From Vibrio hangzhouensis (GTDB taxonomy: Bacteria; Pseudomonadota; Gammaproteobacteria; Enterobacterales; Vibrionaceae): a DNA stretch of 64,000 nucleotides. Location: positions 1-64,000 of the forward strand of contig NZ_FNVG01000007.1 of NCBI RefSeq assembly GCF_900107935.1, in the 5' to 3' direction. The translations under genes and the position numbers were made by a program. The first letter of the stretch is position 1. Each line of letters starts with the position of its first letter. Of this stretch, positions 29,655 through 40,417 are shown in pieces. The notes under the pieces are model-generated. The model ran no database searches. It was not told the origin of the DNA and worked only from the letters and a program-made list of their open reading frames with translations.

Positions 29655-31301
29655 ATGAAGTTAGGACGTCGATTTGAAGATATTAACCTGAGAGGAGATG
29701 TGTTTGGTGGGGTAACCACTGCGATTATCTCCTTGCCGTTAGCGTTGGCGTTTGGTGTTGCCTCTGGTGCAGGGGCCGAAGCCGGTCTTTGGGGCGCTAT
29801 TATGGTGGGGCTGTTTGCATCTCTGTTTGGCGGCTCTTCGACGCTGATATCGGAGCCTACAGGCCCGATGACCGTTATCATGACCGCAGTACTAACTAGC
29901 ATGATGGCAAGATACCCGGAAACGGGTATGGCGATGACGTTTACCGTTGTGATGATGGCGGGTGTATTCCAAATTCTATTGGGCACATTGAAACTGGGTA
30001 AATATGTCACTTTGATGCCTTACAGTGTGGTCTCTGGGTTTATGTCCGGTATCGGTGTTATTCTGGTGATACTCCAGTTGGCTCCTTTGCTGGGGCAGGC
30101 AGCGCCTTCAGGTGGCGTACTGGGTACTATTCAGGCATTACCTGAGTTGGTGTTCAATATAGATTTTGCCGAACTGTTCTTAGGAATACTCACGCTTGCC
30201 ATCTTGTTTCTGTTTCCTAAACGTTATCGTCAACATATCCCCCCTCAACTGGTGGCACTGGTCGCGGTTACCTTACTTTCCGTTCTGTTCTTCGACTCAG
30301 AGACCATTAGGCGCATAGGAGAGATCCCTGCAGGTCTGCCTTCTCTGGTGATGCCGCACATTAATGCGGAAATTTTTACCACTATGCTGATTGACGCTCT
30401 GGTACTGGGAACCTTGGGTTGTATAGATACATTATTAACGGCGGTCATTGGAGATTCACTGACTCGAAAAGAACATGACTCGGATAAAGAGTTGCGTGGT
30501 CAGGGCTTGGCCAATTTATTAGCAGGTCTGTTTGGGGCATTACCCGGAGCAGGGGCCACAATGGGGACGGTCACCAATATTCAGGTCGGTGCGCGTTCAC
30601 CACTCTCTGGTGTGATTCGTGCACTGGTGTTGGCTTTGGTTGTGCTGGTTGCCAGTGGTCTGACAGAGCCAATCCCAATGGCGGTGCTGGCGGGGATCGC
30701 GGTCTATGTTGGTTTTAACATTCTGGATTGGAGTTTTATTCAGAGGGCACACAAAGTCAGCCTGCCGGGTATGGCTATTATGTATGGTGTGATGTTACTG
30801 ACCGTATTTGTCGACCTGATTGTGGCGGTTGGGCTTGGGGTGTTTATTTCCAACATCATAATTATCGAACGTTTGAGTCGCGAACAGGCGAGGCAGGTCA
30901 AAGCCATCAGCGATGCCGACGATGACGATGTGCCTTTGACGGAAACAGAGCGTAGCTTATTGGATCAGGCGCAGGGTAAAGTCTTGTTTTTCTACTTGTC
31001 AGGCCCGATGATCTTCAGCGTGTCAAAAGCGATATCCCGCCAGCACTCTAGTATCTCAGACTATGAAGCGATGATTCTCGATTTGACCGACGTCCCAATG
31101 ATCGATGTGACCGTCGGTCTGGCACTGGAGAATGCGATTAAGGATGCTAAAGACGCCAATTGTCAGGTATATCTGTTGTGTCCGAATGTCCAGACTCGAC
31201 AGCAATTGGATAAGTTCCATGTGATTGACCTGGTGCCTGATAACAACATTTACTCAGAGCGAGAGCAGGCATTGCAAGCCGCATATAGTGCGACTTCTTG
31301 A
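29655..31301 (+). CDS. SulP-family anion transporter with STAS domain
   Basis: A 548-residue inner-membrane transporter of the SLC26/SulP family. The membrane part (about 1-410) begins with the typical DVFGGVTTAIISLPLALAFGVASGAG, followed by EPTGPMTV and a further dozen helices. The C-terminal STAS domain (about 430-548) has DLTDVPMIDVTVGLALENAI. Family members carry sulfate, bicarbonate or dicarboxylates. The divergent carbonic anhydrase gene 233 nt away favours bicarbonate, but this is inference from context. GGATAGTT precedes the ATG. A clear terminator follows, so it is monocistronic. Confidence 0.92.
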   Translation: MKLGRRFEDINLRGDVFGGVTTAIISLPLALAFGVASGAGAEAGLWGAIMVGLFASLFGGSSTLISEPTGPMTVIMTAVLTSMMARYPETGMAMTFTVVMMAGVFQILLGTLKLGKYVTLMPYSVVSGFMSGIGVILVILQLAPLLGQAAPSGGVLGTIQALPELVFNIDFAELFLGILTLAILFLFPKRYRQHIPPQLVALVAVTLLSVLFFDSETIRRIGEIPAGLPSLVMPHINAEIFTTMLIDALVLGTLGCIDTLLTAVIGDSLTRKEHDSDKELRGQGLANLLAGLFGALPGAGATMGTVTNIQVGARSPLSGVIRALVLALVVLVASGLTEPIPMAVLAGIAVYVGFNILDWSFIQRAHKVSLPGMAIMYGVMLLTVFVDLIVAVGLGVFISNIIIIERLSREQARQVKAISDADDDDVPLTETERSLLDQAQGKVLFFYLSGPMIFSVSKAISRQHSSISDYEAMILDLTDVPMIDVTVGLALENAIKDAKDANCQVYLLCPNVQTRQQLDKFHVIDLVPDNNIYSEREQALQAAYSATS

Positions 31302-31324
31302 TCGTTAGCCAGTCATCTTCATCG

Positions 31325-31353
31325 GCGAGTGCCACTTCAGGCACTCGCTTTTT
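31325..31353 (+). terminator. Terminator of the SulP gene
   Basis: GCGAGTGCC and GGCACTCGC form a 9-bp stem with a 6-nt loop, followed by TTTTT. Confidence 0.92.
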
Positions 31354-31481
31354 CATATTCATTTTTGCTAATGGACTTGAAAAGTGGTGATTCTATCATC
31401 ATGTGTAGTACCATCAGTTTATTTTTCGATATCATTGGAAATATCAAATTTTCCCCAGTGAGATAGGGTTTGGTGCAAGGT

Positions 31482-32402
31482 ATGGTCGCATTAGAGATAG
31501 AGCAGCTCAGAAAAACGTATGCGGGTGGGTTTGAGGCCCTGAAAGGGATCAGTCTGACAGTGGAGCAAGGGGATTTTTATGCCCTGTTAGGCCCCAATGG
31601 TGCGGGGAAGTCCACCACTATTGGTATTATCACGTCATTAGTCAACAAAACATCGGGCAAGGTTAGCGTGTTTGGACATGACATAGATAGTGAACTGGAA
31701 CTGGCGAAGCAGCAGCTTGGTTTGGTACCTCAAGAGTTCAACTTTAATATGTTCGAAACCGTGGAGCAGATAGTATTGCAGCAAGCGGGCTATTATGGTG
31801 TACCCAAAGATGTCGCCAAGCAGCGCGCTCAGAAGTATCTGTCCCAACTCGACCTATGGGAAAAGCGCAGTGAACGCGCCCGCAACCTGTCTGGTGGCAT
31901 GAAGCGTCGTTTGATGATTGCCAGGGCTTTGATGCATGAGCCTAATCTGTTGATCCTGGATGAGCCTACTGCCGGGGTCGATATCGAGTTGCGTCGCTCT
32001 ATGTGGGATTTTCTTAAAGAGATTAACCGTCAGGGCATCACTATCATTTTGACCACTCACTACCTTGAAGAAGCGGAATTGCTGTGTCGCAATATCGGCA
32101 TCATTCAGCGCGGGGAGTTAATCGAGAATACCTCAATGAAAGCCCTGTTGAATAAGCTGCATGTAGAAACCTTTATCTTCGATATTGAGCCAGGGTCTGA
32201 AGTGCCGGCTTTAAGCGGAGTCAACTCACAGCAAGTGGTCAATGGCTCGCTTGAAATTGAGATTGAGAAAACTCAAGGCCTCAATCACATATTTACCCAA
32301 CTTTCCGATGCGGGCGTAAAGGTTCTGTCGATGAGAAACAAAGCTAACCGACTCGAGGAGCTCTTTGTATCGATCGTGCGCGAACCGACGGAGGTAAAAT
32401 AA
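31482..32402 (+). CDS. yadG: ABC exporter ATP-binding protein YadG
   Basis: The 306-residue ATPase subunit of a two-gene ABC-2 exporter. Walker A GPNGAGKST (37-45), the signature LSGGMKRR, Walker B LLILDEPTAG and the switch His in TTHYLEEAE are all intact. It is close to E. coli YadG along its whole length, including NKANRLEELFVS near the end. I chose the ATG at 31482 (MVALEIEQL); a TTG or GTG 9-12 nt upstream is possible. Its stop overlaps the start of yadH by one base. The substrate is unknown. Confidence 0.95.
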   Translation: MVALEIEQLRKTYAGGFEALKGISLTVEQGDFYALLGPNGAGKSTTIGIITSLVNKTSGKVSVFGHDIDSELELAKQQLGLVPQEFNFNMFETVEQIVLQQAGYYGVPKDVAKQRAQKYLSQLDLWEKRSERARNLSGGMKRRLMIARALMHEPNLLILDEPTAGVDIELRRSMWDFLKEINRQGITIILTTHYLEEAELLCRNIGIIQRGELIENTSMKALLNKLHVETFIFDIEPGSEVPALSGVNSQQVVNGSLEIEIEKTQGLNHIFTQLSDAGVKVLSMRNKANRLEELFVSIVREPTEVK

Positions 32403-33178
32403 TGAACATGTACGGCATCTATTGGACGGCTTTTAAAAGTCTGCTTACCAAAGAGATCAATCGATTTACTCGTATCTGGGTGCAAACGCTGGTTCCACCT
32501 GCGATCACGATGACGCTCTATTTTATTATTTTTGGCAGTTTAATTGGCTCCCGGATCGGGCAAATGAATGGCTTTAGCTATATGGAGTACATCGTACCCG
32601 GGCTGATCATGATGTCGGTGATCACCAATTCTTATTCGAATGTGGCCTCTTCCTTTTTTAGTGCCAAATTCCAGCGCAATATCGAAGAGTTGTTGGTTGC
32701 GCCTGTGCCAAATTACGTGATCATTGCTGGTTTTGTCATGGGGGGCGTGGTGCGTGGTTTGCTGGTTGGTACTATAGTGACGTTTGTCTCTCTGTTTTTC
32801 GTCGATCTGCAAGTTGAGCACTGGGCAGTCATTATCGCAACCGTCTTTCTGACGTCAGTGGTATTTGCATTGGGTGGCCTTATTAATGCTGTCTACGCAA
32901 AAACGTTTGATGATATATCCATCATACCAACCTTTGTTTTGACACCGCTGACCTATTTAGGCGGGGTATTTTATTCCATCAGTCTGTTGCCAGACTTTTG
33001 GCAAGGCGTGTCTAAAATCAACCCAATCGTCTACATGGTTAACGCATTTCGTTACGGTTTCTTAGGGGTGTCGGATGTAGGGATTGTGACATCTTTTGGC
33101 GTACTCTTAGCCTTTATCGTGATACTTTATGGGGTAGCCCATCATTTAGTGACTAAGGGAATTGGCCTTAGAAGCTAA
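32402..33178 (+). CDS. yadH: ABC-2 type exporter permease YadH
   Basis: A 258-residue permease with six hydrophobic segments and the ABC-2 membrane family signature ([31 protein letters not shown]). It closely resembles E. coli YadH ([29 protein letters not shown]). The ATG overlaps the yadG stop codon (TAATG), so the two are translationally coupled. In E. coli this pair lies next to can, as here. The substrate is not known. A perfect palindromic terminator follows within 6 nt. Confidence 0.95.
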   Translation: MNMYGIYWTAFKSLLTKEINRFTRIWVQTLVPPAITMTLYFIIFGSLIGSRIGQMNGFSYMEYIVPGLIMMSVITNSYSNVASSFFSAKFQRNIEELLVAPVPNYVIIAGFVMGGVVRGLLVGTIVTFVSLFFVDLQVEHWAVIIATVFLTSVVFALGGLINAVYAKTFDDISIIPTFVLTPLTYLGGVFYSISLLPDFWQGVSKINPIVYMVNAFRYGFLGVSDVGIVTSFGVLLAFIVILYGVAHHLVTKGIGLRS

Positions 33179-33183
33179 TGAGT

Positions 33184-33213
33184 GAAAGTGGTGGCCCGGG
33201 CCACCACTTTTGT
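33184..33213 (+). terminator. Palindromic terminator after yadGH
   Basis: AAAGTGGTGGCCC and GGGCCACCACTTT form a perfect 13-bp arm palindrome with no spacer (the loop uses the central CCCGGG), followed by TGTT. It separates yadH from glnE, whose start lies 25 nt downstream. Confidence 0.8.
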
Positions 33214-33237
33214 TATGAGTCGAGACAAGGACGACAA

Positions 33238-36087
33238 ATGCAATTGCCCGCAGAATTACAACAAGAAGCTCAGCACGCTTTCGAGCAAATTCAACACGCC
33301 TATTCAGATCTTTCCCACTGGAGCGCAGAGCTGCAAAGTCAGTTGTCCCGTGTGACTGCTATGAGCCATTTCGTCAAAGAAGCGCTACTGCAAGACGAGG
33401 TACTGTTCCGTACTTTGCCCGACAGACTTGCGCTATCTAGCCGCTCAGCGAACTATCGCTCGGAACTTTCCTTGCTGCTTCAATCGTGTTCTACCGAAGC
33501 AGATGGACATCGAGTATTACGTCAGTTCCGTAATCGGGAGATGGTTTACATTGCATGGCGAGATTTTGTCGGAAACTGGAGTCTTGAAGAGAGTCTGAGC
33601 CATCTGTCTGCTTTGGCCGAAGCGATGATTTTTGAAACCTACCAATGGCAATATCAAGTATGCTGTTCTGAGTGGGGAACGCCATGCAATGCCGAAGGGG
33701 AAGCGCAGCCGATGCTGATCATCGGTATGGGGAAACTCGGGGGAGGAGAGCTTAACTTTTCATCCGACATCGATCTGATTTTCACCTATCCGGAAAATGG
33801 TGAAACTCAGGGAGCCAGACGTTCGATAGCTAATGCACAGTTCTTCACCCGCCTGGGACAGCGCATCATTAAGGCGCTCGATCAGCAAACCTTCGATGGG
33901 TTTTGTTACCGGGTGGATATGCGTTTACGCCCCTTTGGTGAAAGTGGTCCACTGGTGATGAGTTACGCCGCGCTGGAAGATTATTATCAGGAACAAGGTC
34001 GTGACTGGGAACGTTATGCGATGGTTAAAGCCCGGGTTATGGGACGGGAGATGTATCCTGAATATCAAGAGCTGAGACAAATGCTGCGTCCATTTGTGTT
34101 CAGACGCTACATCGATTTTAGTGCTATTCAGTCACTCAGACGAATGAAATCGATGATCAGCAGTGAAGTACGACGTCGTGGGTTGGGCAATAACATTAAA
34201 CTGGGACCGGGTGGCATCCGCGAAGTGGAGTTTATCGCTCAGGTGTTTCAGCTAATTCGTGGCGGGCGCGAGCCAAGCCTGCGTGGCCGCGGGCTGCTTG
34301 AAACACTGGATGCGATTCAGTCACTAAAACTGCTCGAAGCCGGGGAAGTAAACCAACTCAGAGAGGCATACTGTTTCTTACGCAGGCAGGAAAACCTGTT
34401 GCAGGCTATGGCGGATAAACAGACGCAAACTCTGCCAGAGAAGCCAGCAGAACAGCAAAAACTGGCTTTCGCTATGGGTTTTGAAATATGGCAAGACATG
34501 TTGACGGCCACAGAGCAACACATGCTCAACGTGCACAATGTATTTGCAAACTTGATTGGCGAAGACGAAGAAGAGGAAGAAACCAATCCGATTGCCAAGC
34601 ACTTCAATGAGCTGTGGGACATGGCGGACAGAGCAGAAGTTGTTGAGCATATTCTGGAGCATGATCTGAAGGTCGACAATCCTCAGCAGAAACAGACGAT
34701 TATCCAGCAGTTCAAGGCAGACCTTGCCAAAAAAACCTTAGGTCCAAGAGGGCGAGAGGTACTGAATCGACTGATGCCAAAGGTTTTCAGTGCGATCTAT
34801 GAACACAAAGACGCAGAGTTTGGTCTGCCCAGAGTGCTGCATGTACTGCATCGCATCGTGACCCGAACAACGTACCTGGAGTTATTGGACGAGCATCCGG
34901 CGGCACTGACTCAATTGGTTCGTCTGTGTACCGCGAGCCCGATGATTTCGGAGCAATTAGGGCGTTATCCTATCCTCCTTGATGAGCTGCTCGACCCGAC
35001 TCACTTGTATAACCCTGTACCACTGGAATCCTATAAGACCGAACTGCGCGATTATCTGGCTCGTATCCCGGAAGAGGATATGGAACAACAAATGGAAGCG
35101 CTGAGACAGTTTAAGCAGACCTGCATTTTAAGGATTGCCGCAGCGGACATTGCCGGCGTGTTGCCGGTGATGAAAGTCAGTGACCACCTGACTTATCTGG
35201 CGGAAGCGATAGTGGACGCCGGGATCAATCAGGCATGGCAGCAAATGGCGGCTAAGTATGGCGAACCAACTCATATCAAAGACAGAGGCAGTAAAGGGTT
35301 TGCAGTCATCGGCTACGGTAAAGTGGGGGGCTGGGAGCTGGGCTACAACTCAGATCTGGATATTGTATTTATGCATGATTGCCCGGTGAATGTTTACACC
35401 GACGGCAAGAAAGAGATCGATGGCCGCCAGTTCTATCTGCGCTTGGCACAGCGCATCATTCATATTTTTTCTACCCGCACTGCTTCGGGTATCTTGTACG
35501 AGGTCGACACTCGATTGCGGCCATCCGGGGCCTCGGGGTTGTTGGTAAGCCCTACAGACGCGTTTGATGAGTACCAGCACAATGATGCCTGGACCTGGGA
35601 ACATCAGGCTTTGGTGCGAGCGAGAATGATCTACGGAGATAGCGCATTGCAGCAGGCCTTTCTCGGGACGCGTAATAATGTGTTGTGCAAACACAGAGAA
35701 GCGGGCACGTTAAAACAGCAAGTGGTTGAAATGCGAGAGAAGATGCGCGATCACCTGGGGGGCAAGAAATCAGGCAGATTTATGCTCAAGCAGGATGCGG
35801 GTGGCATCACGGACATCGAGTTCTTAGCTCAGTATCTGGTATTACAGTTTAGCCATGATAAGCCTAAGCTTACTCGTTGGTCCGATAATGTGAGGATCTT
35901 TGAGTCGATGATGGCTCAGGGAGTGATGGAAGAATCACAAGCGATGGCACTGACTCATGCTTACACGACACTGCGTGATGAGATCCACCATCGTAATTTA
36001 TTGAATCTCGACGCCGATGTGGCGGACAGTAAGTTCAACGCTGAAAAAGCCATTGTTGTCAAAGCGTGGCAGGAGTGGCTTGGTTAA
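33238..36087 (+). CDS. glnE: Glutamine synthetase adenylyltransferase/adenylyl-removing enzyme
   Basis: GlnE adenylylates glutamine synthetase when nitrogen is plentiful and deadenylylates it when scarce, under PII control. The 949-residue protein has two nucleotidyltransferase halves: the adenylyl-removing site near residues 167-182 ([15 protein letters not shown]) and the adenylylating site near 697-712 ([15 protein letters not shown]), each followed by a helical domain. The start is ATG at 33238 with AAGGA 7 nt before it; an upstream in-frame start would place the yadGH terminator inside the gene. hldE follows after about 130 nt, an order shared with E. coli. Confidence 0.97.
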   Translation: MQLPAELQQEAQHAFEQIQHAYSDLSHWSAELQSQLSRVTAMSHFVKEALLQDEVLFRTLPDRLALSSRSANYRSELSLLLQSCSTEADGHRVLRQFRNREMVYIAWRDFVGNWSLEESLSHLSALAEAMIFETYQWQYQVCCSEWGTPCNAEGEAQPMLIIGMGKLGGGELNFSSDIDLIFTYPENGETQGARRSIANAQFFTRLGQRIIKALDQQTFDGFCYRVDMRLRPFGESGPLVMSYAALEDYYQEQGRDWERYAMVKARVMGREMYPEYQELRQMLRPFVFRRYIDFSAIQSLRRMKSMISSEVRRRGLGNNIKLGPGGIREVEFIAQVFQLIRGGREPSLRGRGLLETLDAIQSLKLLEAGEVNQLREAYCFLRRQENLLQAMADKQTQTLPEKPAEQQKLAFAMGFEIWQDMLTATEQHMLNVHNVFANLIGEDEEEEETNPIAKHFNELWDMADRAEVVEHILEHDLKVDNPQQKQTIIQQFKADLAKKTLGPRGREVLNRLMPKVFSAIYEHKDAEFGLPRVLHVLHRIVTRTTYLELLDEHPAALTQLVRLCTASPMISEQLGRYPILLDELLDPTHLYNPVPLESYKTELRDYLARIPEEDMEQQMEALRQFKQTCILRIAAADIAGVLPVMKVSDHLTYLAEAIVDAGINQAWQQMAAKYGEPTHIKDRGSKGFAVIGYGKVGGWELGYNSDLDIVFMHDCPVNVYTDGKKEIDGRQFYLRLAQRIIHIFSTRTASGILYEVDTRLRPSGASGLLVSPTDAFDEYQHNDAWTWEHQALVRARMIYGDSALQQAFLGTRNNVLCKHREAGTLKQQVVEMREKMRDHLGGKKSGRFMLKQDAGGITDIEFLAQYLVLQFSHDKPKLTRWSDNVRIFESMMAQGVMEESQAMALTHAYTTLRDEIHHRNLLNLDADVADSKFNAEKAIVVKAWQEWLG

Positions 36088-36170
36088 CGATTAATCCCGC
36101 CTTGTTTTAGTAATGCGCTGCAGAGTTGTGCTACTATCCAGTCAAAGGCTTAGCCAAAATGAATAATATT

Positions 36171-36194
36171 TAGAGGGTGCAATCGCACCCTCTA
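36171..36194 (+). repeat. Inverted repeat between glnE and hldE
   Basis: TAGAGGGTGC and GCACCCTCTA form a perfect 10-bp stem with loop AATC. The tail ACTTCTCAAAG is poor in T, so it is at best a weak terminator for glnE; it may be a leader hairpin of hldE, whose start lies 22 nt on. Confidence 0.7.
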
Positions 36195-36216
36195 CTTCTC
36201 AAAGTGGAGTACAGAA

Positions 36217-37647
36217 ATGAAACCCATCCTACCGAATTATAGTGATTCTGGTGTGTTAATCGTTGGTGATGTCATGCTTGACCGTTATTGGTACGGTCCG
36301 ACAGGACGCATTTCACCTGAAGCCCCGGTGCCTGTAGTGAAAGTAGAGAACAACGAAGAGCGTCCGGGTGGTGCTGCAAACGTTGCGATGAATATTGCGT
36401 CACTGGGTGGTCATGCACATACCATTGGTCTTGTCGGGATGGATGAACCAGCAAAGGTGCTGACTGAAACCTTGACCTCATTGAAAGTGAAATGTGACTT
36501 TGTCTCACTGCCAAACTATCCAACCATTACCAAACTGCGTGTACTCAGCCGCGGACAGCAACTGATCCGCCTGGATTTTGAAGACAAGTTTGAGAATACC
36601 GACCCTGAGTTGGTGTTGGCCAAAATGGAGCAGGCATTGCCAAATGTTCGCTCTGTGGTTTTGTCTGACTACGCGAAAGGTGCGCTGGAGCATGTACAAA
36701 CCTATATCCAGAAGGCCAAAGCCGCAGGCGTACCGGTATTTATCGATCCGAAAGGCGCCGACTTTGAGCGTTACCGTGGTGCGACCTTGCTGACTCCGAA
36801 TATGGCTGAATTTGAGCTGGTTGTAGGTAAAGTAAAGGACGAGCAGGATCTGATTGAAAAAGGCAATGCACTGATCGACAAGTTTGATTTTGAAGCCTTG
36901 CTGGTGACGCGTAGCGAGCACGGAATGACGTTGTTGCGTAAAGGTCAGCAACCGTTCCATCTGCCAACTCAGGCAAAAGAAGTGTACGACGTGACAGGTG
37001 CCGGCGACACGGTCATCTCGGTATTGGCAGCCTCAGTGGCGGCAGGCAAACCTCTGGATGAAGCGTGTGCTCTGGCCAACGCCGCAGCGGGTGTGGTCGT
37101 TGGTAAGCTAGGGACCTCGACGGTCTCGACTATCGAATTAGCAGAAGCGGTGCATGGTAGTCAGGATACCGACTACGGTGTGATCAGTGAAAAAGCATTG
37201 ATTGAAGCGGTCGCGAAGGCCAGATCGAAAGGCGAAAAAGTGGTCATGACCAATGGCTGTTTCGATATTCTTCACGCCGGGCACGTCTCATACCTCAATC
37301 ACGCAGCTGAACTGGGCGATCGTCTGATTGTTGCGGTTAATACCGATGAATCGGTGCGCATGCTGAAAGGGCCTGGGCGTCCCGTGAACCCAACAGACCG
37401 CCGCATGGCGGTATTGGCAGGGCTGGGTGCTGTGGATTGGGTCGTGCCTTTCTCTGAAGAAACCCCACGCAGATTGATTTCGGAAGTCCTGCCGAGCTTG
37501 TTGGTGAAAGGCGGTGACTACAAGCCAGAAGAGATTGCGGGCGGTAAAGAAGTGATTGCTGCAGGTGGAGAGGTTCAGGTACTGAATTTTGAAGATGGCT
37601 GTTCCACCACGGAAATCATCGAAGCGATCAAGGGTGGTCGCGGCTAA
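36217..37647 (+). CDS. hldE: Bifunctional heptose-7-phosphate kinase / heptose-1-phosphate adenylyltransferase
   Basis: HldE makes ADP-heptose for the lipopolysaccharide inner core. The 476-residue fusion has an N-terminal ribokinase-type domain (about 1-318; anion hole [11 protein letters not shown]) that forms heptose 1,7-bisphosphate and a C-terminal cytidylyltransferase-type domain (about 344-476; [12 protein letters not shown] with His353 and His356) that activates heptose 1-phosphate. Length and domain order match E. coli HldE. AAGTGGAGTACAGAA gives the ribosome-binding site. A bidirectional terminator follows, shared with tolC. Confidence 0.97.
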   Translation: MKPILPNYSDSGVLIVGDVMLDRYWYGPTGRISPEAPVPVVKVENNEERPGGAANVAMNIASLGGHAHTIGLVGMDEPAKVLTETLTSLKVKCDFVSLPNYPTITKLRVLSRGQQLIRLDFEDKFENTDPELVLAKMEQALPNVRSVVLSDYAKGALEHVQTYIQKAKAAGVPVFIDPKGADFERYRGATLLTPNMAEFELVVGKVKDEQDLIEKGNALIDKFDFEALLVTRSEHGMTLLRKGQQPFHLPTQAKEVYDVTGAGDTVISVLAASVAAGKPLDEACALANAAAGVVVGKLGTSTVSTIELAEAVHGSQDTDYGVISEKALIEAVAKARSKGEKVVMTNGCFDILHAGHVSYLNHAAELGDRLIVAVNTDESVRMLKGPGRPVNPTDRRMAVLAGLGAVDWVVPFSEETPRRLISEVLPSLLVKGGDYKPEEIAGGKEVIAAGGEVQVLNFEDGCSTTEIIEAIKGGRG

Positions 37648-37680
37648 CCGCATCGCTATTGATAACACGCAATTGATAAA

Positions 37681-37708
37681 AAAAGGGACGCCGAAGCGTC
37701 CCTTTTTT
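37681..37708. terminator. Bidirectional terminator between hldE and tolC
   Basis: AAAAGGGACGC and GCGTCCCTTTT form an 11-bp stem with a 4-nt loop, and both strands end in T runs. Confidence 0.93.
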
Positions 37709-37759
37709 GTATCGTATTCGCTTGCTCATCTGAAATCATAAGCAAGTTACCCGTATGGA

Positions 37760-39070
37760 TTATTTTGCTTTCTTCAGACCTGCGTTGATATCAACGATAT
37801 CTTGTTCGCTGAGCGTACCCACGGACTGACGTAAGTTCAGAATGCTGACGATGTAATCGTAGCGCGCATCCGAAAGGTTACGACCGGCATCATACAACGC
37901 CTGAGTTGCTTCTAAGACGTCGACGATGGTACGTGTACCCACATCAAATCCTGCTTTTGTCGCTTCAAGTGCTGACTCAGCTGAGACTACAGTCTGCTCA
38001 TAAGCACGGATCGCACCGATGGACGAGTTGATGTTGTTGCTGTTGGCGCGAACGCTTTTGACAACCGAACGGTAAGTTTGCTCAAGCTGCTCACTGGCGG
38101 CTACATAGGCATACTCGGCCTGTTTGGTTTGCGAGGTAATGTTGCCACCGGTATACAATGGAACCGAAAGGTTAATACCCGCGTTAAAGCTGTTGGTGCT
38201 TCCTGAACGACTAACTACGGTATCATTTCTTTCATTACCATAGTTGTAACCGCCATCAAAGGTTAGTTTTGGAAGGTGACCAGAGCTTGCCAGAGTGATG
38301 TTATCTTTAGCAATGTCCTGACCGATACGTGCCGCTAGCAATGACAGGTTCTTCGATTGCGCTTCGTCGAGGAAGACTTGCACCGATTCATTTGGACGCT
38401 TAGCTGAGAAGCGGTTGGTATCCAGTACGTCAATGTTCTTATGCTCTTGCCCGGTGATTTCGCGCAGACCTTCGTATTTGTTCAGCAGGTCATTCTCTGC
38501 GATGACTTCATCAGCCAGTACGCGGTCGTATTGTGCCTGAGCATCGTGGACGTCGGTGATTGCCGACAGACCCACTTCAAAGCGTTGTTTGGTTTGCTCT
38601 AACTGACGAGCCACCGCTGCTTTGTTGGCTCTGACGAACTCCAGACTGTCCTGCGAGCGCAGTACTTCAAAGTATGACTGGGCTGTACGCAGAATCAGGT
38701 CTTGCTGCGCCGCCGCATATTGAGAGTCGGCCTGACGCGCGGTTTTTTCGGCGGTGTCTAACGTGATCCAGCTGGTACGGTTGTAGAGTTCTTGCGAGAA
38801 GCCCACACCTGCGCTGACCTTGTCACTATCTGTGAATTCGTCATCACTGCGATTTATATTGTAACCAGCAGTAAGGTTAATTTGAGGCAACAAGGTCGCA
38901 CGAGCAGAGTTAATCGCTTCAAATGCACGATCACGTTCTGCTGCTGCACGCAGTAGTTGTGGATCGTTTTGTTTTGCTTGATCGTAAACCTCGGTTAGGG
39001 AGTCAGCCCACGCCGCTGCACTGACGCTTCCTAATGCAGCTGTAATAAAGAGTGGAAGCAGTTTTTTCAT
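37760..39070 (-). CDS. tolC: Outer-membrane efflux channel TolC
   Basis: TolC is the outer-membrane duct used by RND, MFS and ABC efflux systems and type I secretion. The 436-residue precursor starts with a signal peptide (MKKLLPLFITAALGSVSAAAWA, cleavage before Asp23 likely). The two outer-membrane efflux repeats follow, with long coiled helices (QAEYAYVAASEQLEQTYRSV and similar). I chose the ATG at 39070 because AGGA lies 4-5 nt upstream and the signal peptide starts there; an in-frame start 72 nt up would hide it. It is divergent from nudF, as in E. coli. Confidence 0.96.
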   Translation of the reverse strand: MKKLLPLFITAALGSVSAAAWADSLTEVYDQAKQNDPQLLRAAAERDRAFEAINSARATLLPQINLTAGYNINRSDDEFTDSDKVSAGVGFSQELYNRTSWITLDTAEKTARQADSQYAAAQQDLILRTAQSYFEVLRSQDSLEFVRANKAAVARQLEQTKQRFEVGLSAITDVHDAQAQYDRVLADEVIAENDLLNKYEGLREITGQEHKNIDVLDTNRFSAKRPNESVQVFLDEAQSKNLSLLAARIGQDIAKDNITLASSGHLPKLTFDGGYNYGNERNDTVVSRSGSTNSFNAGINLSVPLYTGGNITSQTKQAEYAYVAASEQLEQTYRSVVKSVRANSNNINSSIGAIRAYEQTVVSAESALEATKAGFDVGTRTIVDVLEATQALYDAGRNLSDARYDYIVSILNLRQSVGTLSEQDIVDINAGLKKAK

Positions 39071-39157
39071 TTGTCCTAATCCTGCCTGATGATACTGATA
39101 AGGGTATGATTCACAGTTTAACTTAAAATGGCCGTAATTCACTCGAAACTTTGCACT

Positions 39158-39233
39158 TTTTTACGCAAGCTCACTTAAAATTACGACAAATAATTAACCA
39201 AAATCAAAGTTTATTTGAATTATTGCGTAAAAA
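39158..39233. promoter_or_regulatory. Inverted repeat bracketing the tolC/nudF promoter region
   Basis: TTTTTACGCAA (39158-39168) recurs as its exact reverse complement TTGCGTAAAAA (39223-39233), 54 nt apart, in the divergent region. The arms could be two binding sites for one regulator or the ends of a DNA loop. The factor is unknown. Confidence 0.55.
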
Positions 39234-39305
39234 GTTGAACCCTATCGTTGGTAGAACCTTCTAACCTTGAGTAAACTATAAGATTCACTCTAGCCAGAGG
39301 TCGCA

Positions 39306-39929
39306 ATGAAAGATACTTTACCGCAATCAGAGACATTTACGTCAAAAGATGTCGAAATTTTGTCCAAAGAAACGGTGTTCAAAGGTTTCTTCGAAATGGT
39401 GCTGTATCGTTTCAAGCATAGACTGTTTGAAGGCGGTTGGAGTTCTGCTATACACCGAGAAATGTTAGTTCGGGGTGGCGCCGCAGCGATGTTGCCCTAT
39501 GATCCGGTTCGTGATGAAGTGGTATTGATCGAGCAGATTCGAGTTGGTGCTCTGGAGCATGAGCACCCCTGGCAGTTAGAAATCGTTGCAGGCATCATTG
39601 ATAAAGATGAAAGCATTGAAGAACTGGTTCGCCGTGAGTCGGTAGAGGAAGCCGGGGTTGAGGTGAAAGCACTGGTACCTGTGACTCGCTACTATCCTTC
39701 TTCGGGTGGTTGCTCTGAGAGGATCTCCGTGTTCGTCGGCCATGTTGATGCATCATTAGCCGATGGTGTGCATGGTCTGGACTGTGAAGGAGAGGACATT
39801 CGTGTTCGAGTGGTCTCTCGTCAGCAGGCATATCAGATGGTGGAAAGCGGAGAGATAGAAAATGGAGCTTCCATCATTGCTTTGCAATGGCTGCAATTGA
39901 ATCACGCTAAACTGCAATCGGAGTGGTAG
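39306..39929 (+). CDS. nudF: ADP-ribose pyrophosphatase (Nudix)
   Basis: NudF hydrolyses ADP-ribose to AMP and ribose 5-phosphate. The 207-residue protein has a full Nudix box: Gly96, Glu102, Arg110-Glu111, Glu114-Glu115 and Gly117 (pattern GX5EX7REUXEEXGU), and the segment PYDPVRDEVVLIEQIRVGAL typical of NudF. AGAGGTCGC lies just before the ATG. It leads the nudF-yqiB-cpdA-yqiA run, with gaps of 10, 31 and -1 nt, which is probably one operon and also leads towards parE. Confidence 0.95.
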   Translation: MKDTLPQSETFTSKDVEILSKETVFKGFFEMVLYRFKHRLFEGGWSSAIHREMLVRGGAAAMLPYDPVRDEVVLIEQIRVGALEHEHPWQLEIVAGIIDKDESIEELVRRESVEEAGVEVKALVPVTRYYPSSGGCSERISVFVGHVDASLADGVHGLDCEGEDIRVRVVSRQQAYQMVESGEIENGASIIALQWLQLNHAKLQSEW

Positions 39930-39939
39930 GGAATTTTTT

Positions 39940-40386
39940 ATGGCCCGTGTTGTCGACAATAATACGTATCATGTTGATCTTGCAGAGCTAATGCGGATCT
40001 ATGAAACGAACTATGCGAAGTTGAATCGTTTGATACCTACTTCGCCAGTCGTTGGAGACGTACGTTGTTATCAGGCGGCTGCATTGACTTATCAATTAGA
40101 AGTCCTGGAAGTGACCAAGTACACAACATTGGTCGAAATTTGCCAAGATGATGAGCTTCCGGTTTTTCCTTTGCCTAAAATGACGGTTAGACTCTACCAC
40201 GATGCCAGAGTTGCAGAGGTCTGCAATTGTGAACAGACCTCAAGAGTGAGTGCGCGTTACGATTACCCTAACGCGAAAATGCTCCAGAAGGACGAAAAGT
40301 TTCAGTTCAACCAGTTTTTAAGTGACTGGCTGACTTTTTGCCTAAAAAATGGAATTAGTCGAGCTCCGATCATGTATCGAAGCTAA
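39940..40386 (+). CDS. yqiB: DUF1249 family protein YqiB
   Basis: A 148-residue soluble protein of the DUF1249 family (E. coli YqiB), of unknown function. It has the typical pattern YVDLAELMRIYETNY near the start, PKMTVRLYHDARVAEV in the middle and EKFQFNQFLSDWLTFCL near the end. It sits 10 nt after nudF and before cpdA, the same order as in E. coli, so it is almost certainly part of that operon. No catalytic motif is apparent. Confidence 0.93.
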   Translation: MARVVDNNTYHVDLAELMRIYETNYAKLNRLIPTSPVVGDVRCYQAAALTYQLEVLEVTKYTTLVEICQDDELPVFPLPKMTVRLYHDARVAEVCNCEQTSRVSARYDYPNAKMLQKDEKFQFNQFLSDWLTFCLKNGISRAPIMYRS

Positions 40387-40417
40387 CAAAAGAATTTGAT
40401 GTTCAGGTTTTTATATT

